Part shown: piece after piece, positions 11,862 to 23,649 of the stretch
Layout: every line of letters starts with the position of its first letter
Numbering within the stretch: position 1 is the first letter of the stretch
Source of the DNA: Physcia stellaris
Taxonomy: Eukaryota > Ascomycota > Lecanoromycetes > Caliciales > Physciaceae
NCBI GenBank assembly: GCA_018902385.1
Contig: JABSSW010000026.1
Coordinates: forward strand, 530,865-594,864
Direction: 5' to 3'
Length of the DNA: 64,000 nt
Made by a program: the position numbers and the translations under genes
Notes under the pieces: model-generated
Told to the model about the DNA's origin: nothing
Seen by the model: the letters and a program-made list of their open reading frames with translations, nothing else
The model's database searches: none

Positions 11862-12767
11862 TCACCACACTTCGCCTTCCCTGAACCTTCTCCTCGCAGC
11901 CGTAGCCCTCCTTCTCGTCCGACTCCTCCCTCTATGCTCCTCACGCCCCTCTCCATCCAAGTCTTCTCGCTGCCCCAGAATCTCCCTCCAACCAAAAGCC
12001 ACATCATCATCCGAGATATGTCTCTCTTCATACCAAAACCTATCCTCTTCCAGTCCCTCAGACACTGCATCCCCCCCACCACCAAAATCATTACCAACAT
12101 CCGCGAAACCCTCAGCAAGGCGATCGTCGTAAGAACCATAAACCGTTCTCAAAATCTCCGCATACGACTTCTCCCCCTTGTACGCCTCCCATTCTCTCTC
12201 CAGCACTACGTTCTCGCAGCGCTCCCACGCTTGCTGATTCGACAGCCATGCATCAACGTCTTCATCATCCCAATCAAAGTCGGGATCGAGACCGGAATAG
12301 GCTCTATAGATGGGGAGAGTACATCTATATCTCTCAACAGCGCTCAAATCCTCAGTGGCGCCCACCCCGTTGAGGACATGCAGGACTGAGGTCAGAAGGA
12401 ATGGGGAGACGGGATGGGATTCGAAGAGGAGGTTGGTGTCGCAGCTGTAGGAGGCGGAGTGGAAGATGAAGGACGTTGCGCGCTCTTGTGGGGAATGGGA
12501 TAGGGGGTGTAATGTCGCTGGGTCGGCGCTCAATGTGGATGCAGCTGTAGAGCTGGATGTATGGCAGAGTTTAGAGCTGGAGGCTGTTGTACTGGGCATA
12601 GTTGAAGAGCGTCTGGGACGCTGAAGGGGGAGGGGAGGAGACCAGCTCAGACTGTTGGGCTCTGCTGATGGGGGATGACATGTTTCGAGCGATTGGGGTC
12701 GCTCGATCTCAGATGGATGGGCGTCGTCGATGTGCTCCGTGAATTTGCTTTTTCGGTAGACGGGCAT
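11862..12767 (-). CDS. Uncharacterised protein, Ser-rich N-terminus and acidic C-terminal half
   Basis: Single-exon minus-strand frame of 301 aa, starting at the ATG complementary to 12765-12767 (MPVYRKSKFTEHIDD). No signal peptide or membrane segment. Residues up to about 100 are Ser/Pro/Thr-rich and look disordered. The middle has a compact-looking part (TSFIFHSASYSCDTNLLFES), then an acidic and aromatic stretch with DFDWDDEDVDAWL and LRTVYGSYDDRL. The end is Arg-rich. I do not recognise the family. It is divergent from the small gene at 13203, with about 435 bp between the starts. Length, composition and clean frame favour a real gene. Confidence 0.6.
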   Translation of the reverse strand: MPVYRKSKFTEHIDDAHPSEIERPQSLETCHPPSAEPNSLSWSPPLPLQRPRRSSTMPSTTASSSKLCHTSSSTAASTLSADPATLHPLSHSPQERATSFIFHSASYSCDTNLLFESHPVSPFLLTSVLHVLNGVGATEDLSAVERYRCTLPIYRAYSGLDPDFDWDDEDVDAWLSNQQAWERCENVVLEREWEAYKGEKSYAEILRTVYGSYDDRLAEGFADVGNDFGGGGDAVSEGLEEDRFWYEERHISDDDVAFGWREILGQREDLDGEGREEHRGRSRTRRRATAARRRFREGEVW

Positions 12768-13202
12768 TGTGAATTGTTTGTGTTTGGGCAAATGGGTTGG
12801 TGATGTATTGCTCTTTTTTATAGTAAAACGCCTCGTTCTCTGCTTTCTGCTGATATTCTGCTGTGGAAAGGTTCACGCTTGTGGGTTTATGAATACGCAT
12901 ACGGGACAAGAGGTGGAATGTGACAAAGCTATTGTCTGTGATTTCATTGCCTCGCGACAACAAAGACTCATCGTCTGGGGAATGACAACAAGGGCAGAAC
13001 AATGACTCTGTGTGTCCCTGTGCTCATCGCAGACAAAAACATTGTTAGATAAAGGACCCCCATCGCTCGAACGCATGAAAATGAAAATCGCAATACCAAC
13101 CTACCTTATCGATTGCCAATACAATTAAACACACACAAGCATACAAAAAAAAATTAAGATACCACCTTCCCGCAGATTCATTCAAAAACATAAAAGATCA
13201 GC

Positions 13203-13478
13203 ATGACCCTCACAAGCCTCACCCACCCTATAACCTTTATCTTTTCGACCTGGCCATTCATCGTCGGCGCAATCTGCTGCACATCATTCTTCCTCTTTCA
13301 AACCTTTCGAAAAGGCCAAACACCTCGTAGACACGAAGCAGCATGGCCAGCCGAGGAGGGCGATCTAGATGTCGAGGAACCATGGGCGAGTGACGCGGTG
13401 TCAGAGCAGATGATGGTGGAATGGATTAGGGGATGGCAGAGGAGGGATGATGAGGCGCTGGGGCTCAAAGAGGAGTGA
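13203..13478 (+). CDS. Small single-pass membrane protein
   Basis: 91 aa from an ATG in cagcATGacc. Residues about 9-34 are hydrophobic (PITFIFSTWPFIVGAICCTSF) and act as a signal anchor. The rest is hydrophilic and acidic with several Trp (AAWPAEEGDLDVEEPW, WIRGWQRR). Family not recognised. It is divergently arranged with the gene ending at 11862. The short size keeps confidence moderate. Confidence 0.5.
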   Translation: MTLTSLTHPITFIFSTWPFIVGAICCTSFFLFQTFRKGQTPRRHEAAWPAEEGDLDVEEPWASDAVSEQMMVEWIRGWQRRDDEALGLKEE

Positions 13479-14336
13479 AGTCTTGCTGATGAATCATAGA
13501 TGGATGTAGAATACCTTGTAGAATAATGTCAGACATGTTTCAAAGTCATAGCCCGATATCGCTGCAGTGCGAATTCCCTAATATCACCGGTGAGGACAAA
13601 GGTGCGGCCTATTGGTATAGAATCCACTTGATGATCGTGTGATGCGAAGCCGACTGATGATCCGGTGATTCGAAACCGAAGGATCGTGGAAGTCTGTAGA
13701 ATAATAATAATGTATTCACCGCCAGAAGGATGCTATTAATACAAGAGCGACGCCTCAGACGCCAGCCGCAATTTCGAAACAATCTGACGGTATAACCGCG
13801 CAAACCACGGCAACCACAACTGGCGACCCGGAACCCCCAAGAAATTTCTAGGCTTGCGTCTCGTCGAATTACACACTGAGTACGTCTCCATGCTCAGCCT
13901 TCTCCGCGAAATTGGTTCTTGTGGGCCCATGTCCCCATGATCATCCATTCAGATCACCCCACGGGACCCACGCGATCCACCCACATACGATCCCCACAAT
14001 CCGCCTCGTGTAGATCATGTGGGGATCCATTCCCATTACCTCACAGGGTCTCTGGAGTTCCACATGGCGTTCCCAGTTTCCATACCGTCCATCACGGGAT
14101 ACACGAATGATTGGCGTGCCGTCTCTGCAAATAATCCGTAGGAACTAGTATGTAGGAGTGGATGACGAGGCGCCCAGTGGTTTGTCTCGGCGTCGCTCAA
14201 ACTCCTTCGCTTCCAATGCATCGTCTCAGCCACGGTTTTTTTTTGACTTTCTGGCTATTTGACTTTTGATGTTTCTTCCCCGTGCGTCCTCTCGATATCT
14301 TAGGACAACCACAGTCATTATCAGTACACAACCGCC
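13479..14336. other. Intergenic region
   Basis: No gene supported. The sequence just before 14337 is CT/AC-rich with a good start context (accgccATG). Confidence 0.5.
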
Positions 14337-15798
14337 ATGCGCTATACCTGTCATCTACTGCTATGGCTTTATTGCAGCCGTCGAGTCGCCGTCGCTTCTC
14401 CAATACACAGCATCAGCGAGCGATATGTAGATGTCGACTGTCACAATGAGGCAACTATGTTCATGTCCGACTGCTGGACCCGTCTAGGCATTAGCGACTG
14501 GCTCAGAGAATGGAACCAAACAACGCCCGTGTGCTCTGACTCGAGTAGATGCTGTTCATCGGATGAGTCATGGTCGACATGTTTTCTTCGGCTGGCCAGG
14601 GGACTAGGAGGACAAGACTGCACTACCGTGAACGATCAGACCTGTACGTGGGACAACAGAGTCAGCGAGTATCTGGCCCCGAGTATATTCGACGAAGTCC
14701 GATATGTCGTCAAAAGCATCTACGGAGTCCACGATTTCTTTTCCAGCTACTTTAAAGGTAAGTTCTTATTGTAGACCTTTGATCCATGCTGTCGCAAGCA
14801 CACTGACCGCTTGTGAAGCTCTCCAATATGCGACTACGCAAACCGCTCTCATGATCACGCCGCTTACGAACGTCATCGATCCCAACTCGGACACCATGCT
14901 GGGACTCAATATCATGATGTTCGTACTCAGCTTTGGCTTGTCGTTTCTGCTCGTAAGTAAGACATGTCCCGTGAACACGCAACCTCTGATGCCAGTAATC
15001 TAGGCACCCACAGTGGCCGTAAAGTTTTTCTCGCTCTCAAACTCGTTGAGGTATTCCGCTCAAAGTTTTGCCCTGAGTATGCAGCAAGCTCCCGCCGTTG
15101 CGCGAACAATGTGGCCGACTGGAGGCGAGGAATCTCGTACATTTCAGATCTCATCCCTGAACACGCAACTCAACAACGCCAGCATGACGTTGTCGGACAC
15201 CCTAGATCGCGCCTTGAAGCTATTGATGAGCGACGTGCCATCTTTCGTCAGCTATGCCCAAAGTGGGGACTATTGCGGCAACGAGACGATCGACATCGCC
15301 ACCAAGACCGAGGGTCTCGATCTCGCCTTACGAACTTACGTGACCTCCGAGTCGATGAAGCAGAATGGCTGGTACGCCGTTCCGCTCAAGATCAGCACTG
15401 AAGAAGAGTATCAGGCTTTGGTGGATGCGGCGCCAACCGCGAAAGGCTGGCGGAACGGTTCGGACGTTGTGGACAAGATTTGGTGGAGCCCTACTACAGG
15501 GCGTCAATATAGCCTCGAGCATAGCGGATCCTTTACGGTCTCCTCGCGAGATCTCATGGAAAGCATCGATAATTTCGGGTGGGCAAACATACCAACGCTC
15601 TTCGATGGGAGCTATAATTGTACTGCGGCAGGGAGAGCGGGCAGCGCAGCCAAAATATTGCCCCTCTTCGACGGCTCGCTAGACGTAGCGTGTATCTCCT
15701 CACTACCGATCTACAGGCCGTGTGGGTCTAATTGTCCCGATAAGCTCGAAGATGGCTCCTGTCCCTTTGGGTTCAAGGAGAACTGCGATTCTCGCTAG
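14337..15798 (+). CDS. Secreted protein resembling the C-terminal tail of subgroup-C (killer-toxin-like) chitinases, without the catalytic part
   Basis: Exons 14337-14757, 14819-14952 and 15004-15798 (introns 61 and 51 bp) give 449 aa. A signal-peptide-like start (MRYTCHLLLWLYCS) leads to a Cys-rich block: DCHNEATMFMSDCW, WLREWNQTTPVC, CCSSDESWSTCFLRLARG, then VRYVVKSIYGVHDFF. As I recall, the WSTCFLRLARG and VRYVV.(N/S)IY motifs are typical of the long C-terminal tails of GH18 subgroup-C fungal chitinases. A hydrophobic stretch (MMFVLSFGLSFLL) and a region rich in Asn-X-Ser/Thr sites follow. No LysM or GH18 DxxDxDxE motif is present in or upstream of the gene. It could be a split-off tail with its own function or a relic that kept an open frame. 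Confidence 0.7.
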
Positions 15799-16884
15799 TC
15801 TCTTCCCGGAGTTCCTCCGGATAGACAACAGCCAGGTTTTGTTAATCCTCCACCTTGAGGGTTCAAGTAATGACAGTAGTATAAACCATGAAACTTCATA
15901 TGGTTGCTGCCGTGAGTTTAATCAAACTGATTGCTCGACGGTAAGAAGCTGTAACACCCTGTTCACGCTCAAGGACGGACTATCAAGCCAGGCAGCGATT
16001 TACACGGTGCGCGCGGCGCACTCCGAGGTTCTTTCGGCTTTCCCGAACGGCTAATTCAACACTGCTACGCTCATAGAAAAGTGCTTGCCAGACTCCCTAA
16101 TTGGACAAGGCTCATGACAAAGATTTCTGACGTCGTGCTTTGATATCCAACAGCCTGCTAGAATTCACATGAAACCATCAAGGATTCTGGAATGGATTGC
16201 AGACTCGTCAATGTTTAGGTTAGAACAGACCCATTATGGAAATAGAAGAAAGCTAGCAATGGCGCGATGCAAAGACGATGGAGTTGGGAAAGATGTAGAC
16301 AGAATCCGAGTTGGGCATAGCTTACAGATTCGTGGATGCGACTTGAGATCTTTTAGGAAGGTAAAAAGCAGGGTTTGACAGGAATAAAGAAGGCGGAGCT
16401 GCATAGGAAAGCTCCTGCGAAGCCGAGCAGAGGTTCGCTACCTAATGTTAAAATATATTCAATTAGCATGAAGAGGATGACAATATGCGGTATGGGCGGG
16501 ATGACGCTAGGAAAAGTAAATGTCAAGCACTAAATACATGCCAGTCACCTCCTGTCTCGGTGTTGAAAATACGGTTTCGATGAGTTCTGAGCTGTTATCT
16601 TGGATAAGTTGATCTTATGTCCCGTGCATATCAACGTGTGTTGCCAGCTTGCTAAACGGAGCACTGAACTTTTGTAATGAGGCAAATCTCAATCGATAAT
16701 TATTATGATTAGGTTGCCTTGGATATGGAATTATTAAATAGTGGAGTGGCCGGTCCAAGTATAGGATGTTGGGTGATATGAGGTGTGAGGCTCAACATTG
16801 GCGGAACGCGTGGACAAGCGGCAAAACTGAACCTTTCGGGAACTCAGTAGTGAACGCTGAAGGAGCCAAAGCCAGTGATCTTCT
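15799..16884. other. Intergenic region
   Basis: A frame at 15722-16054 overlaps the previous gene out of frame. Its last part (FNQTDCSTVRSCNTLF) has some Cys-rich character, but there is no gene model. Confidence 0.4.
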
Positions 16885-17557
16885 TTATGTGCGATATGAT
16901 ACGTTCCGAAAGCTCGTCTTCTTTTGACTGGGCTGGGCCATGGAATTCCTTCTCTCAAGTTCTTTCAACTCACCCTTCTTGGCCTCAGCAACATCTGTCA
17001 GCTCTTTACCATCCAAAAGGCTGGGTAGATAATGCTCGAGAATTCCCAAGGTGAGTATGACTGATGGGAAAGAAATCCAAGAGGAAATGCCCAGATGTAC
17101 GTATAAGATCAAAAAGAAGGAGACGCCGCTTATGAACCGCGTTAGAGGATGTCGGAAGTTGCCGAGCACCGCTGCTAGTGCTATAACAGTCGTCAAGATC
17201 TGCATAATTAGATGGGCCAATTTTTGAACTGTCTTGAATGCCAGGACCAGAAAGCGACCAGCGAACCAGATGTTCCATTGGACCAGTAGGATGACCCTGT
17301 AACTTATCAGCAAATTCGAGAATGAGTACATATACTCGAAGTATCCGGGCCTAATAATCACAGTTGGTGGAAACTTACAGTAAGGCTGTGATGATACGGT
17401 CGACGTCGTGAAGTCGCTGTCGTGACCGAAACCAAGTGCCAATTGACCCTTCATTGCCGGAGATATCGAAAAATTCCTCGAAAAACTCTGCGACAGTTGT
17501 CATCGAGTGTTCAAGGATCATCTCTCCAGCTCTAGGGTCAGTAACAGAGCGTTTCAT
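16885..17557 (-). CDS. Multi-pass membrane protein, family unknown
   Basis: Minus-strand exons 17379-17557 and 16885-17296, joined by an 82-bp GT-AG intron with a ctgat-type branch point close to the acceptor, give 196 aa from MKRSVTDPRAGEM. After an acidic N-terminal part (EFFEEFFDISG) there are about three hydrophobic segments: ILLVQWNIWFAGRFLVLAF, LAHLIMQILTTVIALAAVLG, and a longer one covering FISGVSFFLILYVHLG and SVILTLGILEHYL. The tail is charged (AKKGELKELERR). An alternative acceptor would leave a 28-bp intron, too short for fungi. The true 5' end might lie further upstream. Function not recognised. Confidence 0.5.
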
Positions 17558-19289
17558 GATGTTAGGGAGGGAATTTAGGTTCAAGTTGACAACAATAATA
17601 GAACAAGAAGGGTGTAATTGCAGTGCTCATTCAAGATCATGCACAAGTGTTTTACAGCAGAGTAGGAATTTATCTTAAAATGTACTCGGAGCGAGGGGAG
17701 TGGCAGGAACGGAAAGATGGTGGGTGAGCTTTCATCGCCGGATGCAGTAGGCTTTGACCTTTGTATTGTACCCCAAGCACAACAAAGGCGGTGGTTCATT
17801 TTCATGCTCAACCAGGTACGGGTCTGTTCAAGATTATTTGCTCAACGAGGTCAGATACAAAAAGCATTATTTTGTCCGGCATCTGGCTGGCAACTAGTAA
17901 AGAATCTAAAGGCAATCAGTAGGACCGGCCTACTACCTAGACTCAACCAGAAAGCAATCATTTCAGAGACGAGAGATGATCGAGACAGAATCAACAATGT
18001 GATGAGCAAATTAGACCCAGTTGCCATGCCGCTGCTACGAACCTCGTTGATTGTTAAAGTGAATGGTCGCGCGCCTCCAGCTGAGCAGATTGTGAGGGTT
18101 AGGGTTATTGCGTGTTAGCGTGTGTTGGGATACGTCACTTCGATGGCAACAACAACACTTTTCATTGCAACTGTTGTCGTACGACCGGTCCATTTGTACA
18201 CCTACAACCCTCGCTCCTCGATGTCACCTGATACAGGGGATCACGACCTTGTGTTGACTCGACACAAGAATCTCCTTATCGATTCTAGGCGAAATCCTGA
18301 AAGCGCCACGACTAATGAACGTCCAACATCACGTGGGAAACCTGCTCTGGGGGAGTCTGCTTGCACTGCCTCCTTAATTCAGAGATCCGCTATCGGACGA
18401 AGATGCTAGCTCGGAATCTCTTGGGAATTTGTATATGCTGTGGTCTGGGACGGTGGTCAGACGCTGGAACGGGGTGGTGATACAGAGAAGGATCTCCTGG
18501 AACACAACGGATACTGGTGGCATATTAGGGCTGCTGCTAGAGCCGTGGAGAAAGAAGTGTTGCGCCATGGCTCCCTGCCCTGGTAATGGAAGGCGTGAGC
18601 CCGCAAATCATCACGGAGATGTGTCTTTAGAAAAAAAAATTGGTTGGACTCTGGTAGTTGTACCGTGGGTCGGCAAGTCGGGGATTGCGAAACACGTCTT
18701 TTTTGTCAACTACTCTCTCTTTGTTCCCACTACCCCGCTCTATCGTGTATGCGCTCGATCTCCCCTGAGGAGGACTTGAAGCTCACAAAAGAAAACTCGA
18801 TGTCGCAGGTCGCCGTGAAATCCATGATGCATAAAATCCTCCTACTATCCGGCTACAATGACATTGCAACCCACCGACTTATAATAAATTGTCTTCCTTG
18901 AACTTTGTTAATGTTCCAAGGTTTACCGCGCTGCGTTCGACCCATACACTATTTGACTATCGATTTCGAATTAGCCTGTTCCAGCACAACGTTGGAGGAT
19001 AACGTGTCGAAATAAGTAGTAGAACAGGACGTACCCATTTCTTCAAGGCAGGTCCCTCTAAGCCTTTTGCTGCGAACTCTTCGATAACATCCGTCACCTT
19101 ACTAACCTTAATTACGCAAGGCTGTAGATTAATAACAGATGCCTGATAGTGTGGCGTGGTATTAGTTTCTTAAACTATTGTAGGCCACGGAGCATGATCT
19201 CGGAACCATGACGTACCTGTAGAAGCCAGTCGGATGTGTCAGGCGAATCTGCTGTGCGACCAATAAACTAGAAGAGATATGGTCAGATC
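17558..19289. other. Region without a convincing gene
   Basis: Overlapping frames at 17717-18118, 18143-18409 and 18429-18901 lack recognisable domains and no consistent splice chain was found. Two telomere-like TTAGGG units occur near 18091-18107. Confidence 0.4.
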
Positions 19290-20137
19290 TTAGGTTCGGT
19301 ATTTGATGAAGAGTTCTGGCATATTCACGCTCATTGTTGCATCTGGAACATTCTTAAAGAAGCTGGGGATCTTCACCCCGCTGTGGTGGTAAGACATCAC
19401 AGGTACGTGCAAGATATCTCCCACTTTCCAAATCTGCCTGGTCGTCAATCCATGGAAACCTTGCCTGGAAGCACCTCGGTGGGATGGTTGCCGTGGACTG
19501 TGAGGAATGGTATTCTGCTGTTGGATCCAATGAAATCCAGGTTGGTCATGCGTGGAAAACACCGGAACTTGGTTTGCTGCGACTGCTGTTAAGGAAATGA
19601 TTTGCTGCAGAGTCAAGTCCACATTGATTGCACAGACATACCTGGTTCAGACGTATCCATTGCGGAATGCACGGCAAGGCCCGAATCCTCGGAACCAGCA
19701 TCATTCCTACTGGAGACTCGAGCAAGTCCACTCCCGTTATCTGATCGACTTGGAGCATCTACCGCTGTAGACATCGAATTACCAATCTCTGGGTAATCCG
19801 ACGTGAGGTTGTAATATTTAGTAAGGAGGTGCTGCCCAACAAGCGGATATCCAGTAAAGGCAGCCGCAGCCTCAGACACAAAGACAGAAAATTCAGCTAG
19901 CGATTCCTCTACAGAATATACGGGCAGCTGGGTTTCAGGCTCAGCCAATCTTGTGCTGGCCACCCCTTTGAAAGTATGGGGCGGATAGGATCCAAGGTCA
20001 GGATTTTGGTTCAAATGTTGTTGGAGGAGATGCAGTCCCACCGTTTCACAGCCTGTGAAGCGCTGTGCTTCGGTAGACATGTATTCGGCGAAGGCGACTA
20101 AATTACTGTCGACGAGGGAGAAATCGTATGTAGCCAT
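19290..20137 (-). CDS. Uncharacterised protein with a duplicated ~40-residue module
   Basis: Minus-strand exons 19642-20137 and 19290-19585 with a 56-bp GT-AG intron (gtatgt...aacag) give 263 aa from MATYDFSLVDSN. There is no signal peptide. The N-terminal half contains the same motif twice: NLVAFAEYMSTEAQRFTG followed by GLHLLQQHLNQNPD, and SLAEFSVFVSEAAAAFTG followed by GQHLLTKYYNLTSD. The pattern is L..F..(Y/F)(M/V)S.EA..FTG....G.HLL...N...D, about 75 residues apart. The C-terminal half is Ser/Gln/His-rich and includes TRQIWKVGDILHVPVM. Family not recognised. Confidence 0.6.
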
Positions 20138-21890
20138 CTGGATGATCGAAGAAGCTAACGAGCTAAAGGGGTAGCTAGAGTCCGATGATACTGAGAGATT
20201 GACTACTCAGATACTAATAGTAGGTCAGCAAAAATTCCAGCCAACTGGATTTAAAGGAGTCATGGTTTCTAGAATACTTCAATTTGCCCCTATCCATCAA
20301 TTGGTGTTAAAAGCTGTAACAGCTGACACTCGGTTATCTTATCCTCGGTAATCTCTGCAGGCAATATACCCGATTTCTATGGTTCTAAAACAAAACACTT
20401 CTATATTCATTCCATAGCTAATCTCTCATCAGGACCAGTGGAACATTCAAATGAATCATGCTAAAAGTTATATGAACAGGTGATTATTGGGTGGGGAAGG
20501 GGAGTAGTAGGCCAATTACATGTTAAGATCATAATCCTCTCTGCCTTTTCAGATATTTGAAATGATCTTCTGACTTACCAAGGTTCACCATTAGAACAAG
20601 TAAGAAGTTGGAAATTAACTCTCTAAATTCATCTCTCATTAATATTGATAGTCTATTGGCGATCTAACCAGCATCCACGATCTGCAATCCCACCATTAAA
20701 CCAAAACCCACCATCTCCCTCTCCGTCCTCTCTACCGGCCTTCCCTCCTCCTCTACGAACCCAACCTGCGAACCCAACTCACAGGCGCAATCACAGATCC
20801 CCACGTCGTAACCCTTACCGGATCCTCCTTACCACCACTCTTCCCCTCCCGCTTAATCGCCGCTCTCGCCCTCCCATTCCCCTTTTCCCCTCCCCCACCA
20901 TCCTCCAAATCGACCTCCCTCATCTCACCACCGGGCACCTTCTCATCACCACTCTCCTCCCAACCCGGACTCGGACTTCTTACGCCCTCCCCACTCCCCT
21001 TCCTTTTCCCCGCTACACCCTGAATACTACCCCTCGCCTGTCGCTTGTTTGATAATGACGTGACGACTCACCGAGAAAGCTCTACTTCAATTTCTGTCAA
21101 TTCTCTCGGTCGATGTCGCTTATTGATTTCAGACATTCGCACATCATGGTTCGAATTTAATCTTCTCTTTCATTGGCGGGATTGAAGTCTTAATACCAGC
21201 GCACACCAGACTTTCTCATGTAGGTCTCTGTGTTCCACATTCTTATGGAGTACCTGCATTCGTTTTCACCTTTGAGTCACCCTAAAAGCGCTCCACTGCC
21301 GGGAAACCCCAGGCGCTGAATCAGATGTAACCATCCACCCAGTGCATTGGACCAGTCGTGGAATAGTCTAATAATCCCATAGGGTATACCTAGGTCGCCC
21401 TGCGGTATTTAAATGTTCCAATTCCTAATTTTCTCACCGTCACCGGATATCATCACCACTAGGATACGATCGAGGCTTTGAGGTCAAGTCTTAACACAAT
21501 CTCACTCTACTCTGCGGTTATAAAAGGATCAAAATGTACGCTGGATAGCATCATCAGACATCCAGTAAGTTGAAGGGATTAGATACGTCGTTAATCCATT
21601 GCCCAAAGGTTTCAAGGTCGCGAAAACCATGCCGAACCTGTCTACACTTTAGACTACATTACAAGAGAACACGCCCCGAAAGCTCCTACCCCGCCGACGT
21701 TAAGGCTCCAGAATGCCGCCGAATAGCTCGATACTGCTGCTCCAGAGCAGTTCCTATGGCCAATCTCCATAGTTCCACGCGAGTACTGGCTGTTTTCCCT
21801 TAGATCTCCAAATCAGACTGGCTCACAGCAGTAATACACAGATCCAGGACGCCATGTCTCCGGAATCTTTCGGTAGCTGGTGGAAGCGCC
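20138..21890. other. Region with a strongly pyrimidine-skewed plus strand, no supported gene
   Basis: From about 20690 to 21030 the plus strand is very C/T-rich, giving Pro/Ser/Leu-rich open frames in more than one register. I could not choose one as coding. The rest is ordinary intergenic sequence. Confidence 0.4.
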
Positions 21891-22394
21891 CTATGCCGAA
21901 TCAAGCGCGACTTGGGTCCACTGCTGCTCCCTGGATTGGTAAAAGGTATGCGCCGTATTCGCTGTCTCTTTTGCAGCCGTGCTTTTTTTCGCTCTGATTG
22001 CATTCCTAATTTCCGCGGCAGAAGGGCCTCCGTATGCGGTATACTGTTTCTCAAGATCGCTTGCCTGGGTGGCTCTCCTCGACCGAAAGCGGGTCAGACC
22101 GCTTAAACTTCGTAACATCGATGAAGCTCTAGACGGTTTTTTATTGATGGGCTCCTGCAGGGTACCGGCTCGGTGGTAGCCAGCGCGGTTGAAAGTTCGT
22201 AGAAGGGAGAAGCCACGTGCTGGAATCTCGATAGGGGTATTGTCGGTCTCGGCGTTTAGCGCTTTCTCTTCGTCGCGGTGCTCGCGCTTGTGGCGGAATT
22301 CTTTGATAAGTATGGCGGCGATGCTGGAGATGATGAGGACGGCGGCGATGATGCCGAGGACGAGGGTTATTTCATTGCCATTTACTGTAACCAT
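21891..22394 (-). CDS. Small single-pass membrane protein with basic cytosolic tail
   Basis: 167 aa, single exon, starting at the ATG complementary to 22392-22394 (MVTVNGNEITLVLGIIAA). Residues about 9-30 (ITLVLGIIAAVLIISSIAA) form one transmembrane helix. A charged juxtamembrane stretch follows (KEFRHKREHRDEEK), then a Ser/Arg-rich tail. The shape suggests a type III or signal-anchored plasma- or endomembrane protein. No domain recognised; the clean frame and clear topology support a real gene. Confidence 0.55.
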   Translation of the reverse strand: MVTVNGNEITLVLGIIAAVLIISSIAAILIKEFRHKREHRDEEKALNAETDNTPIEIPARGFSLLRTFNRAGYHRAGTLQEPINKKPSRASSMLRSLSGLTRFRSRRATQASDLEKQYTAYGGPSAAEIRNAIRAKKSTAAKETANTAHTFYQSREQQWTQVALDSA

Positions 22395-23649
22395 GTTGTG
22401 GTCTGGTGAGTTTGGTGATATTGTTCGAGAACCTGATTGTTGCTGTGACGAAAAGCACGTTGCTAGGTATTAATTTGAGGTTAAGAATCTCAAGTGGTCT
22501 AGATTTCCCCTTGAAGGTTTAAATTGGTGGTCTGTGTTTTGGGTGCGAAAAGTTTGATTTATCAGAGACGTGTAGACAATGCGTTTGTCTCACATCTCTT
22601 CTTCCACTAAGGTAAGACGGGAAAGCACAGAAGTTCCAACAAAGAACAAAACAACAACAAAGAGAGATGACACCCTACTGCCGAGCGTGTGCCCGGAGTT
22701 TCACCTCATAGTATAAAGCGACAGAGCTGCATAGCGATGAAGCTCAAAGAAATTGACTATAGAGATTTCCGGTGACATACCTTGAGACGAGCTATCCTCA
22801 CGGAGAACAATGCTTCACACACAGATCCACGGGACATATCCAACATTCAATTCCTGAAGAGCTCGTACTCTCAATATTGGCAGCTCTCTTGGCTGCAAAT
22901 GCCCAAGAAGTCCGAAGAAGCTCGGCATTGCAATTCAAGACATACCAGCCGTGTTCCGCCATCAATGAGCCACCCTAAGTAGTCTTGGTTGCAGTTTCTT
23001 ACCAAATGAAAAATCAATCTCCTCTACTGTCTCCGATACTGGCCACAATCATTCTCGATCCACAGTGAGAGGTTCGCTCTGTTATTAGAGACTATGGCTT
23101 GATGTACGGCTTCTCTCTTGTACGGAAGGACTAGTAGATAGGCTCTTTACCATGAGGGAACTTCCTCAGGCATCAGTGGCCGAGTGCATATCCTCCCTAT
23201 GCCAGTGATGAATGGTCCCAGACATTAAATCGAGATTGAGGTTTCACCAGGAACATTTTTCGCAGAGCGATGGTGAGAAAAATACTGGCGACAATGGCTA
23301 GTAGCGCTTAATGCTTGCAAAAGACTGTCCGATCGCCTGTACGGAGTCCTCCGTGCTCTTGTCTTGGCTTTAAATTTTCACGACTCCTACAGATATCTTT
23401 CTCCGCAAGAGCCCGAAACGTGAGGATTCCGAACAAGTCATTTTTAAGGAATGCTTGCGCAATTACTGACTTGATGTTAACGACAGCCGGCGCAAAGATC
23501 GGTGGAATCGAAGCGTTGTCGCAAAAATGGTCGCTAGTAAGGTGCATTTTCATTACGAATGCTATTATGTTTGGTTGCTGCATATCTCTCCATCTCTCGA
23601 ATCTTGATCTTCTGTGCTCTTCCCGGATCTTGCGATCTCAATAGCAACC
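22395..23649. other. Intergenic region
   Basis: Short frames (22772-22982, 23308-23583) overlap on both strands without recognisable content. Confidence 0.45.

Noticed and set aside
17351-17378. Possible 28-bp intron in the minus-strand membrane gene
   Set aside because: Too short for a fungal intron; the in-frame 82-bp alternative with a branch-point-like site was preferred.
18091-18107. gggttagggtta, two telomere-type units
   Set aside because: Two units occur by chance, and there is no array or subtelomeric context.
18143-18901. Three overlapping plus-strand frames (18143-18409, 18429-18779, 18644-18901)
   Set aside because: No recognisable domain, weak start contexts and no splice combination giving a longer product.
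20645-21052. Pro/Ser/Leu-rich 135-codon frame
   Set aside because: The strong pyrimidine skew leaves more than one register open; no start, splice or domain evidence chooses one.
21145-21165. gttcgaatt, resembling a tRNA T-loop box B
   Set aside because: No A box, no acceptor stem pairing and no cloverleaf around it.
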